DNA of 64,000 bases. Origin: Biomphalaria glabrata (Eukaryota > Mollusca > Gastropoda > Planorbidae). Position 1 is the first letter of the stretch, and the number at the start of each line of letters is the position of its first letter. A program made the translations under genes and the position numbers. The notes under the pieces were generated by a model that was not told where the DNA came from, did not search any database, and saw only the letters and a program-made list of their open reading frames with translations. The stretch lies in contig NC_074711.1 in the NCBI RefSeq assembly GCF_947242115.1, positions 31,068,602 to 31,132,601 of the forward strand. The letters are read 5' to 3'. This document shows, piece after piece, positions 11,000-24,000 of the stretch.

Positions 11000-12002
11000 A
11001 AAAAGAAAGGCGCGACAACTAGCTCTTTAACAATACTTAATAGAAATTAACTTCAACACATACACACAGCCGCGAAATTGCAAACCAACCAACTTATTCA
11101 CAGCTCAATATGGGTATAAAGTTCTACTTTTTGCGATTTGAAAAGAAAAAGCAAGTTTCTTTTTGTTTATTTTTAATAACATAGATCTAAAAATACTAGA
11201 CTTAAGGCTTACAAAAAAAAAATATTTAATTAAGATTTCCTAGAAATTTGACAGTTAGACCTACACTGGGAAAACTCTGGTTTCACCGTGATAATTTTTC
11301 TAAGTATGCGTATTTAAAAAAATAATTTAAATTTGGCTTGAGGTCTAGACAATCTATAATTTTTATATCTTGAACGCACATACATTCAGCGGATATTCCC
11401 GCATGTATTCATAGTGAGTTAAATAAATAAATACATTTTGCGCACAGTCTTCTAAGTTTGAATCATAGACTATTTTATATATAGTCTATGGTTTGAATCT
11501 GTATGCCGATGCCTATCATTAGAATGTTACTAACTCAGAAATGATGTGCTTAACCATTTTTCTTTTTTAAAAGGGAGGGAGGGACGGGTGGAATTAGAGT
11601 GGGGGTAAAAATGTTTCATTCATAGACCTATATTATACTTTCGCCGCTATATTCTATATCTGTGTAGTGTGTATGGTTTCATTTTTTTTTCTTCAAATAT
11701 AGTCTAGATTTATCAAGTGACAGGTATCATTAGTTATCAAGTGTAAAGTATAACAATCACTCTTACTGTTTTACAAAGAGTCATCAGCTTCATAAAGAAG
11801 GAATTGTATTCAAAAAAATTTTTTGTTGTCTCTAGATATCTTGATCTTATCTAGAGATATAGATCTATATATGTCTAGATCTTGATCTAGAATACTAAAT
11901 ATAAAATCTAGATCTATACATAGATCTAGATTATTCTAAAGTAACCAAAAACATTTTAAAATTGCGGACAACTTTTACTGCCGAACTGATTTGTTGTTAA
12001 AA
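11000..12002. other. Region upstream of FAM136A, unassigned
   Basis: AT-rich sequence with an AGATCT/TCTAGA-rich patch at about 11830-11940. It should hold the FAM136A promoter and 5' UTR. No core promoter element stands out. Confidence 0.4.
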
Positions 12003-15000
12003 ATGGACGGAGCACAGGCGCGTGTGGAAGAAGCTATTTCAAAAATGGTTAATAGCCTAGATACTGAATGCTTGCGAAAAATGCAGGTTCGTGAAAACAA
12101 AAAAGGTCTTCAACAAAATTTTTATTAGATCTATAATCTCAGAGATAGACTACTCTAGATCTAAAGCTAAACGTACTAGATCTAGAGATATAAACTTAAA
12201 CGTTTGACCTTCGGTCTGCTTTTTTTTTTTTATATCACACTTGAACCTTGTGACATGCACATAACTGACATAAGTTCATAAACATGATTATGATGATGAC
12301 ACAGTACCAAGTCAGTCAAGACAAAGTTCTTGACGTCTTGTGTTAAGACAAGAGATGCGCTAAGAAAATTCAGTTAAAGTGATAAGCTACAGTCAGTGAC
12401 AGCTACATCATAAACCATTTCTGATGATGATTTCTACTAGATTCTAGATTTTACTAGGACTAGAAGTAGTAGAAGCAGAAGACAAATATTTAATAATCAT
12501 GATTATAATGAATAATTCAATAATAATGTCCTTAACTTAACTTACTAAGTTACTTCATACTTAATCATACCAACAAGTTACAATGCCAACTCATTACTAA
12601 CTGCCAACATGGCTTATGACGGCTTGTCAGATAGTAATTTAATAGTATAAACTATTAATCTATAATATTATATATATCTAGGAATCTAGATCTAGAATTC
12701 TAGATCATCTGAAATGAAACACATGTCACATGATGTGTGACATGAACTTGAACTACAGAACTAGATCTAGATGTAGATAGATTCTTTAGCTAGATCTATA
12801 GTCTATAGTAGTTTAAGTGGTAAAACTTTACATCGAAGGACCCTTTTAAAGAATGTTACGCAAGTGGCAGCACCGCGCTGTCTATCGCTACGGTAATCAG
12901 GTCACAAGGTCACTACCGGCTAGACAGTGTCGGTAGTATCATGTAGGCCTAATAGTTCGTGATAGATCTAGTCATTCGCTAATGACATGAAAACTCTGGA
13001 TCTATATTATGTAATAAAAAAAATATTTAAAAGGCTATAAAAAATAAATAATGAGAATGAATTAATCTTTATTTTTTTAATTTGTTTTTTTTTGTTTGTT
13101 TGTGTCACAAATGTATGGTACTGTTATCATATATATGTACGGGTTATAGGCCTATATTTATATATTTTTGCTGACACTATTTTTTTTTTCATTTGTAATG
13201 TTTTACAGACCTAAATTATTATTTTTTAATTTATTGATTTAATGTAATTTTACTTTAAAATTAAAGTAAACCATAGTCTATGAAGTAAACCAATCATACT
13301 GGGTTTCGTATATGTGCAACATATTCTTTATTTTATTTTCAAATTAAATTAAACTTAATGGGTTTCCTTATAAGTACAGATATTTATCTAAAATCCACGC
13401 AATTTTCAATAACAGTAGCTAGATGGGTATACCGCTAGATGTTTATGAAGAGTAGTGTGTAGCCTAACATATGCTCGCCCCTCCTCCTTTCACATTCTGG
13501 ACTTGGAACCAGACAATAGAGGAGTTACCGGCATTTTAACTAAAATGTAACTGTTTTTGTTTTTTTTATATTTAAAGCCGGTAGAGGAGACATATGCTAT
13601 ACAATACAAAGGCTCATTGCTGATGTAAATGAAATAAGTTGCAGTTGCATTTAAACCGTATAAACGAATATAGATATAAAAAAAAAGAGATGAAAGCTAA
13701 GCCTAAACTAGAAGATGTTCAAATATAAGAATATTTGTGATTCAGTTCTAACGTGTGGCTCTCAAGCATAAAATTTAGGAAAGTAGGCCTACACTGGAGT
13801 CACAGTGGAAATAACACGCTAAAAATTTACCCCACAACTAAAAAAATTCCAGTTTCATTGAACAGTGGTCTTATTTCTGCCAGATCTCTACAAATGTTTT
13901 TTTTTTTAATTATTTCAAGTTGTGAAATCCACCGTAAAACATACAACGCTCAAATATTAATTGTATAGAGGCTTTTGTGTAAAGAAAGATACATAGATTA
14001 CCATGACCATTATGTCCACTTTTGTCTTCGGGAACCGATAATAAATGAGCGCTCGGTATTAATTTGGGATAGACATAGTTTCGAGCTACATCATTAGTTG
14101 TATGTAAGAAAAATGATATATTTAAACTATAGCGACTACTATTATGTCCACATAGACTTCGCAAATGTCATGATTAAATTAAATACTTATTTCAGCTACA
14201 CTAGAGTGAGACTAGATGCAACTCTAAGGCTTTTACATAAAACCAGTGAAGTGAATTGATATCAACTGTATTACAGTATTAATAGATAATGATAACATAT
14301 GTCTCCCCATTTTCTACACTGATGTTTAAGTGAATTACAGCTAGGTACCAATTTATGATCAAAGAAATATTTATAGAGACAAAGTCAAGTGACGTAAGTT
14401 TTAACTTCTAATGTAATAAAGTAAGCATTAAGTGAATAGGAAACTATGAAAAAAATAATCAGTTGGAAAAGTGAGAAGCAGATAAGCTAACGGAATAATC
14501 TATTATATCATGACATGAAACTATATGAGACAACTAAAGAATTGAAAAGATTGAAACTCACACTGGGTTTTGTATCCGAATCAATCAGGAATAAAAAAGG
14601 GAAAGCGACGATGCGATGTTCACTGTTGGATAGCTTGATAATAAACTGCCCTAACTAAAACGTGGACACGTGACTTAAGACAAACAAACCAATCATGCAA
14701 ATCTGTCGTGGGTTATCCAAATGTGTGTGATTTGACCATTTAAGTGAGGGTTACATGAAAAAACAGCAGGGGGGGGGTGATAGGAAGGGATGGGTGGATG
14801 TTGCCAGTCTAGCATGTGGCGAGAGAGTTACGCAACATGTCCATCTGTCTTATATGGCCTGTGTGCTCATGATGTATTGTATGTATTGAGTATGTAAACC
14901 TACATTTATTACTTAAAAAGATTCATGTATCTTCAACTGTTGTGTCTTACCATAACCAACGTATAGGATCTCTGTTCTCCGGCGCAATAGTTCTTCTCAC

Positions 15001-18000
15001 GTCTGCTATCAAACTTGATAGACGGTCAGCCATAAAACACGGACATATTGACCCCCCCCCCCTTCAAATAAAAGTGGGGTCAATTAGCCTGGTAAGCGGA
15101 TGGTATCAGCATCATACTTACTTCTATTCGGTGCTTTTTTTTTTTTTTCTAAAGAAATAGGTGCCGGTACTCACTAATAAATTAATAATAAACGTTAAAA
15201 TACAAGAGAAGTAATATTTTTTCCCAAAATTGAAAAAGGTGCCGGTAGGCCGTATATACATTCTATTTACATACATGCGAATGTTTGCTCTTTCCCTACG
15301 GCTATGTGGCTATCGTCCTCTAATCTTGTCCACTTTTTTAACATATCTATGCCATCCAGTAATTAAGGTCAATCCTCTTAATACATACGTTGTTCCTTTC
15401 CTCCATTTCTCCCCATTGGACAATTTGGCACATGACATAGCGCTAGACAGAATGGAGCCCCCCGCCCCACCACCTACCATGCATGACCCACCCTCACAGA
15501 CACCTAAGTAATAATCTCATTTGTAAGTGATACATTTTGTTCAACAGGCCTGTTTGTAACTTTGTTTTGTTGCAGAACTATAATTCAAAGTTCTAAACAA
15601 AAAAAAATGTGGGAGGAGAAATTAAGTGGACCAATTAGATTATACTCTAAATTTTTTGCATTTTTAGCATTCAAGCATAAATTGTGAGTGATAGTCCCAA
15701 ATGTATTAATACAATAGAAAATATCAGATTGAGTAAAGGTTGCAAATAGGCGACTATATAAAGAATATTAAGGTTCAGAACTCATCTCAATTTTTACTCT
15801 TATACTGAATAACTTTGTATAAATTATAAATTTTCCAAAAGAAAGTTTTTCTTAAAATAATTATGATAAATTCATGTGCAATTACATAAACTCTGACCGC
15901 CCTCTCATTCAGAGGGCTAGAGTGGGGAGGGCAGAAAATGAAATCACCCTCCCATCCCACAGAATTCGCCAAGATACCAGAAGGGTAGCGATATAATATG
16001 AAAATTATATACTAATTCCCTACCCCACCAAATCGGCCAACATACTGCAGGGCGAGTGGGGGGGGGGGCGCAAGTACCTCCCCCACCCCTGGATAAGTCA
16101 ATACCTTCCATCCCCTGATAAGATGTGACCAACACAATTCACATTCTCATTTACGTTTCCCCTACACATTTCCAATTAATTTCCAATATATATTAGAGTT
16201 TTATAAACAGTTACAGATATCAGTTAGTGCTTTAAAAAAAAAACATTCTGTACACTCGGGAAGGAGCCAAGCAGAAAATGGAAGAGAGATAGGAAGTAAT
16301 AGCGGCCATAGGGTGTAGCTAATGGGGCAAGCACCCCAGGCCCTACGTCTGAGGGGGGGGGGGCGCGATCGGAGATTTTATTGTCACAAACATGATCACT
16401 ACATATTTTCAGCCTAAGTGTTTTATAGGCTACTGTGCATAGACACGTTTAACCAAGCTACGACATTAATCCGAGAGTGGGTACATGGCAAGTGGTTGAA
16501 ATCCTGGGATGGCTCCAACAAAGCCCGTGGAGTCTGGCAACATTTGCGTCGCCCGGACCGCGACTATCCATGGTGGAGGCTAAAAAGGTCGAAACAATCT
16601 ATCATTGCGCAGTGTAAAACGGGGCACTGCCCTGTTGGTGCTTACTTTGCCAGGTTCCGGAGAAATTTTGATGCCCGTTGCCGACACTGTGGAGAGTCGG
16701 TGGAGACAGTGGCGCGTCTCTTGCAAGAGTGTATGCAGCTCTGAGAGCTGCGGGATAGTTTGTCTGCAGTCACTTAACCTGTATGGGAGCTTGAAGGTAC
16801 TACGCCTAACAGAAGAGTTTCTCTCCAAGGCTCTACGGGAGGACTAATCCTTCCAGTCTTGTTACCAATTGGGGTTCATCTCAGGTGCATAGACATCGAA
16901 TGTTCAGACTCTTGTGTGGCATGACTTCCACATGGAGATCACAGATTTTTCTGCATCGTAGAAGCCCATTAGAGTGTATCTTGCTATCAACTTCTACGAG
17001 AAGTTCAGATGACTCGTGCAACTTTGATACACTCTTGGGCTCTCCAGCTACTGCCTTAAATGCATTGTAGATGAGAAAAGGTCTCATCTTTGTTAGGCTT
17101 TTCCCCTCTTCTGTACACCTGGCCACCAGAAATGATGGCTTGATAGAGTTTCTTGTGCCCTCCTTCTTTCTTTCTTCCATTCTTCCTTTCTTGCCCAGAC
17201 ATAAATCTGGGGCAAGTAGTTTTTTTTTCTGTTGTCCATAGACAATTGTGGCTGTTCATCACTTGTGCTCCCCACCCGCCATCGAGTCCAACAAGGGTCG
17301 AGCCATTCAGGTGTACAGAATGAACCCACCAGGGCTATACCGGTGCTTTACCGAGTCAGCTGCTGCATCCGACATGTGTCCGATACATTTGCTCCATGAT
17401 TGACCCTTTAGGTCGATGACTTACGCTCTTCAAAACTCAAACGCACGTCCGCCATGTTGCAGTTACTTCCATGCCACTCCGGTACTGTGTGTGGTACAGA
17501 ACCACCTTCACATTTATTTTTCTAATTAGACATTAAGCTTTCCATGTGCTGAAATTTAGCATTGTAGAACGGGAAATAAATTGTCTATGACATTTCAAAG
17601 TGTGTATACATTTTTTTGACGCACTCTGTCTATAGTTTACCCTTACGGCTCAGGCCCCCCACACACACACCTGTCTCGATACTAAAAAACTGTTGTGAAT
17701 TCTTCTGTTTTAATACAGCAACTAGACTGACTGTATAGGTGTCGTAGGATCTGGACGATTTTTTCTGGGATGCGTATTCTCTAGCTATTTTCCATACTGA
17801 TTCTTGGTGGACACTATCAAACGCTTTCTTAAAGTCTACGAAACTGATCGTTAGCCATTATTGGTTCTCAATACTTTGTTCTATGATATTTCGTAGAACG
17901 AAGATCTGCTCTGCACATGTTCTGCCTCTTTGGAAGCCTGCTTGTTCTTCTCTGAGCCTCTCATCTACAGACTGATGAAGCCGATAAAGGCACTTTTCTT

Positions 18001-21000
18001 ATTCCATATGCTTGGACAAAAGTATTCAAATGCCCCGTCTTTCACCGTGACTGAGCAGGGCCTGAGATATCTGCGTTTCACCACCAATATACCCAGCAAA
18101 TTCAGTTGATTCATAATGCTCTTGCTCGTATTTTTTATTTATTTATTCCAAATCAAAGTTTTGACTCGTACGAAGTTGAAGAACTTTCTAATATTCAAAC
18201 CTTTTATAGTGCAAAGAATTGCAAGCCTATTATTAGATGTACATGGTTGACCATCATCATCTCATCTCTGCCTGTGGTCCCTTATGGGACATAGGCCACC
18301 AGCCAGCTTCTTCAAGGCGTCTCGGTTATGGGCGTGTGTCTCCAACTGTCCCCACGTCTTGCCCATCTGCTTGACATCTGCTTCCAAATTGCGGCGCCAT
18401 ATATTCCTGGGCCGTCCCTATCTTTCTCTTTTTAAGTCTGTCGAGTATGATGGTAGTCAGTCTGTTGTAAATATTATCTTCCTCTTCACTGTCATCCAAG
18501 AAACGTACAAGATTTAACAACAGAGATGTCTGCAAGTGAACTTTGACGACTACAGGTATAAACAAATAGTTTGAGAACATCGCGCAGGATGGACAACAGA
18601 ACAAACTGAGCGTGCTGGTACGAACCTCGCTGATAGCGAAAGAAATGAAGTTGCCATAAAGAAGGGGATGCACAAGAAAGCAGCCCTGTTAGATAGCCCT
18701 GAAACAGGAGCATTCAGATACACGAACAGTGGCTAACTTTGCCACTTCGGAATGGGCTTACTTAGTAAGATCCGATTGTTCGTGGACTCAAAAAGAAACA
18801 CAAACTAGTTTTTCATGTGAGTACATTATTTACATCCTTTGTCTTTCAAGACAGAAGGAGACAGTCGGCAACCTCGTCATGGTGAACAAAATGTCCATTT
18901 CTAGCGTACTCGTAATATAAAAATCCAGTTATGGATTTACGGCAGTGCGTCAACCCTGTGCCTATATTTCCGCAAACCTAAAAATATACAAAATACACAT
19001 TTTTTGCTTGCATATTTAATAATTATAATTATTTTTAAAGTAGAAAAATAAGATTACATACTCTAAAAAAAAAAACGAGGGCAGAAAAATACGTATTTAA
19101 AATAAACAAAACAGTTAACACACGATTAGATTTATAATATTATTTTTTTTAGCAAAGATACGTAGGTCTATAATTAATTAATAATATATTAATTAAAATT
19201 CCCCAATTAAAAACATAAAATACCATCTAAATATTAATAGTTATTCCAAGAATAATTTGTACAAAAAAATCTAAATCTATATTACATAGATCTACGATTT
19301 AACGTACTAAAAGAGGAGAGAGAGAGAGGGGGGGCAGTGACCGGGCGCGCTCTGCGGATAGACAGCTGCCAAATAATTGACCTGAAAAACTAGGGTCCTT
19401 CGATGTAAAGTTTTACCGTTTAAGTTTTTATGCTATTCTAACACCAGTAGGGCAATGAATAGGCTAAAAATTCAAAGTTTGACTTTAACAGTGCATTATT
19501 TTATTAAATGAAATTTGATAATGGTTTGACATAGAAAAGAAAATAAAGTATCAAAATCTTCTTTATAGACACTTTACTTTAGTTTCAGGAGAATAAGAAT
19601 GACTACTTGTATTTGTGAATTGTACCCCTAGCCCTAACCGTTAAAGGGCCTTTTATATATTTGTTATTATATTTAAGGTGAAAGAGGCCATGTGTTTTCG
19701 TTTAATTCAAACAAATTTTGTCACACATTATTTGATAACAAACACCAACATTTATTTCAAACAGTCTCTATAATGCTCATTTTAGCATCAATAAACTCAC
19801 ATTATACAATAGACCCACATTATTTGATTCCAGACACCATAATTTATTTCGGACAGTCTCTATATTTAGGCATTAATAAACTCAGATTTTAATTCTATAT
19901 TGATATTTAACTAAATTTTAAGATCCTCAGGCATAGCCCCTCACATGAAATTATTGTCATTATAAAAGATGTTTTCAAATTATCAATTATGCATTAATAC
20001 GAACACAAAAAATAAAAATATATGAACACACTTATTCTACCAAAATTAGGTCACTGGGATAGTGACTTCTACACCGACTTTTGGGCTTATTTTATGTTTG
20101 CATGATTATATGTGTGTTAAATATTTGTGTTTTTTGTTTATTCATTCAATAAATTTCTAATACAAATGATCTTTTGTAGTAATATATTACATGCTAGGAT
20201 GGCCAGTCTTGCCTAAATAGCTGAATCCTCTATATTCTCTCTCTATAGATATATAAATCTAGATCTAACTAGATGTATCAAGCTCACTCCAAACATTTGC
20301 CCATTTAAAAAAACAACAACAAACAAATATAATACAAGATCATGAACATTGATGTCCAAAACTGAGTGTTTGAAGTAAATTTAGGTAAGAAAATCATAAT
20401 TGAATACAAACATATGTATCCTATTAATTTTTTTTTGTATGGAATCAAACAACTTGGCTTATGAATCAAATAAATCAGCTCCAAAAACAGAATAAATGTT
20501 GTCGAGCTCATTAGCATAGACTTAGCCAACCAGCTTTACCTCTGCATCACCCGAAGGATGGATCTGAAAAGTGTCATCCACACCCGTTCATACCATAGTG
20601 CGGACTGCAACTCAGACCATTCACTAGTGCTAAGCAAAATCAAACTACTTCTCAAGAAGGCTTATACTTTCACTCAACCCAGAACTAGGCGAATTAACGT
20701 CAACCATGTAGGTGACCCAGAGAAGTGTGCACTCTTTGGCGAGCTCCTGAACACTTCAATCCCCTCGTTAAGTGATGAAGACATCTCTATAAGATGGGAG
20801 AAATTAAGAGATGTAATCTACAGTTCGGCAATCACCGCCTTTGGGCCTCAAAAACACAAACATGTAGACTGGTTTGAGGTGAATCTAGCACATATGGAAC
20901 CTTGCATCGAGAAAAAGCGATCTGCACACCTCGCTCACAAGACAAAGCCTAGTCCAAAATCTTTGGAGGCCTTCAAAAGTGCTAATATAGAGGCGAAACA

Positions 21001-24000
21001 AATGGCTAGAAAATGTGCTAACAACTTTTGGAGGGATACCTTCAACAGAATCCAAGACAGTATCCACTCAGGAAATAGCAAAGCTCTATTTGATGGCATT
21101 AAAGCGGCCCTGGGTCCAACAGTGTCTAAGCCTCCCCCCCCCCCCCCCTTCTATCCAAATCAGGAGAAAAAATTACAGATCAAACCAAGCAGCTAGAACG
21201 ATGGACAGAACACTACCTCGAAGTCTATGCCACACAGAATACAGTAGACGATGTCGCCCTGGCTTCTCTACCAGATCTTCCAGTACTGGAATGCCTAGAT
21301 GAGCTTCCGAGCCTTAGTGACCTCAAAAAAGCAATTAACTGCATAAAAAATAGAAATCTCCTCGGAGTGATGGTATCCCAGTGGAAGTAGTGAAAGTCAA
21401 CGAATCACTCCTGCTCCCTGAACTCTATATTCTCCTCTGCCGCTGTTGGGAAACAGGTCATGTCCCACAGGACATGCGTGACGCAACTATAGTCACAATA
21501 TACAAGAACAAAGGGGATCGGAGTGACTGCAACAATTACAGGGGTATCTCTCTCCTCAGTATAGTGGGCAAGATCTTTGCTAGAGTGGCACTATCCAGGC
21601 TGAAAGTGATAGCTTCTAGAGTCTACCCAGAGTCTCAGTGTGGATTCAGGAGTGGTAGATCCACTATAGACATGATATCTTCTCTACGACTACTGCAGGA
21701 AAAATTCAGAGAGAGACAGACCCCTTTACATTGTTTTTGTTGATCTGACTATAGCTTTTGACATGGTCAGCAGAAGTGGCCTTTTCAAACTCCTGAGGAA
21801 AATAGGTTGCCCTCCCAAACTACTGAAGTTCATTGAGTGTTTTCACGAGGAAACTAAATGTACTGTCAAATTCAATGGAGCCCAATCAGCACCTTTTGAG
21901 GTTTGCAGTGGTGTCAAGCAGGGATGTGTGCTCGCACCTACTCTGTTTGGCATATTCTTCTCCTGTCTACTGCATTATGTGTACAACGACATAAACGAAG
22001 GTGTGTTTCTCCATACAAGATCCTCTGGAAAACTATTTAATGTATCAAGGCTGCGGGCAAAAACCAAGGTAAGGAAGCTACTCGTCAGGGAACTCCTATA
22101 TGCTGATGATGCAGCTATTGTGGCTGATTCTGATATTCAGCTACAGTCCCTGGTTGACAAACTGTCTGCTGCTTGCCAGAAGTTCGGCTTAAACATCAGT
22201 CAAAGCAAGACTAAGATACTTGTCCAAAACACAAACACTGCACCTCAAGTAAGCATTAATGGCCAACCACTAGAAATTGTTGATCACTTTTGTTACCTTG
22301 GCTCCATCATATCCAACAACACTACTGGATAAAGACATAAACAACAGGATAGCCAAGGCAATGGCCACCATGTCACGGTTGCAGAAAAGAGTCTGGGACA
22401 ACATATTGCTGACTAGCAGTACTAAAGCCCTAGTCTACCGGACCTGTGTGTTGAGCACCTTACTGTACGGAAGTGAAACATGGTCAACCTACTCATGGCA
22501 GGAAAAAAAGCTGAATGTCTTCCACCTCCGATGCCTAAGGCGGATCTTTAAAATAAGGTGGCAAGATAAGATAACCAATGAAGAAGTGCTACAAAGAGCA
22601 GGGTGCCAGGGCATCCGCTCTGTTATCAGCAGCAGACGCCTTGGCTGGCTTGGCCACGTTCATAGAATTCCAGTAGGTCGACTTCCACAGGACATCCTGT
22701 ATGGCGATCTAATAGAAGGCAGGAGAGCTGCTGGTCGACCACTTTTACGTTATACGGATGTATGCAAACGTGACATGAAGCTCTTCAAAATCGACACTGG
22801 CAACTGGGAAGAGGTGGCACTGGACAGATCCACATAGAGAGAGAGCATAAAGGAAGGGTCACAGATTGCAGATGTCATACACAACAGAAGCAGAAAGAAG
22901 AGTGAAATGCAACGGCGCCTGGTGATTATATATGCCCAACCTGCGATCGCAGCTGTGTATCAAGGATTGGCCTCTTTAGTCACACAAGAAGTTGCAAAGG
23001 GAAAAGATTGTCTCTTGAGATGTAAAATGCCACAGAGCCAACCAAAAAATATAGTCTTAACCCTAGGAAGAGGTAAAGTCATCCTGGTAACATAGGAAAA
23101 AACAACAACCTGACTTACAAATTTAAGATTCTTTTTTCTTACATAAAAGACAGCTAAATGGAAGGAAATTAGGTCAGAATCATTGGAAAATGGACACGCA
23201 CATTATACAGCATGCTAGTTTCATATTAAATATCAAATTAAAGATGTAATGACCAGAAAAACAGCGAGTTGTACGGATTCATGTAATATCCAGAATAAAC
23301 TACTCTAGATCTAATCTACTTTAATCCAGAGTCTAGATCTAAAAGACTAAATTGTCTAGATCTAGAATCTATAATAGATTAGACTCTATGTAGATCTATA
23401 AAATCTAGTCAATATAGACAAAAGTAACACCTTTGCATTTGCCTAAAACTTTAGTAAAATCACTAGATTTAGAAACCTATTAAAAGTAAAGTAGCTATTA
23501 TGCATAAAACACTGAACCATAATCTTCAAATACAAAAACAAAATTTAATAAAATAAAATACTTCTAAGACACACAGGAAAAAGGCACATTCCTTACAACC
23601 ATAACACATATTCTAGGACAAATTAGTACAAATGCTTCTTCCCTAGTGCTATTAGTCATGGAATAGGTTGCCTGAGTCAGCCAGGAAAATCAAAGTAGGG
23701 TGTAATCTTCTTCTTTTTTGAAATAGCGTCTGTATTTCAGAAGATAAGATTGGACCTCGACCCACCCACCCCCAACCCCTTTTTTATTTTTTTTTATTTT
23801 CCCTCCCTCCCATTTTATAGAATTATTTGAATCTAGATAGATGTAGAATAATGTAGATAGATCTTTAACTTAAATGTATAGGTTTCGGGTAGAATAGATC
23901 TAGGACTAGTCAAGATGATACTATTGATCTATTATAGATAAGATAAGAAGTAAGATAATCTAGTGTCTAGATTAGTTTAGAATTAGAAACTAGATCTCTA

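Larger units (their letters stand above)
12819..19417. mobile_element. 6.6 kb DNA transposon-like element, perfect 26 bp TIRs, 8 bp TSD
   Basis: The ends 12819-12844 and 19392-19417 are perfect inverted repeats beginning GGTAAAACTTTACATCGAAG and continuing GACCCT. They are flanked by the same 8-mer GTTTAAGT. The subterminal regions share GGCAGC and CTGTCTATC blocks. An 8 bp duplication is known for hAT, P, Merlin and Novosib superfamilies, but the GGTAAAAC start is not the usual hAT CAGGG-type start. The interior has no recognisable transposase; it holds several LINE fragments (see 16418-18460). It is therefore a non-autonomous or heavily overwritten copy. Related ends lie at 964-981 and 41590-41688. 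Confidence 0.85.
12803..23304 (+). mobile_element. Repeat R1, copy 1 (split by two insertions)
   Basis: Pieces 12803-12818, 19426-20523 and 23045-23304 align in order with the reverse complement of the intact copy at 42005-43294. The 6.6 kb TIR element splits it near its left end and a LINE splits it near its right end. Shared blocks include AGTTTATGCTATTC (left end), 'CATAGCCCCTCACATGAAAT', 'GGTCACTGGGATAGTGA', 'ACATTTGCCCATTTA' and TACATAAAAGACAGCTAAAT. Both ends carry TAGTTTAT-type sequence in inverted orientation, so R1 is probably a DNA transposon. No coding region was recognised. Confidence 0.85.

Noticed and set aside
12819-19417. Assigning the 6.6 kb element to hAT on its 8 bp duplication alone
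   Set aside because: The termini do not start like hAT ends and no hAT transposase is present; P, Merlin and Novosib also make 8 bp duplications.
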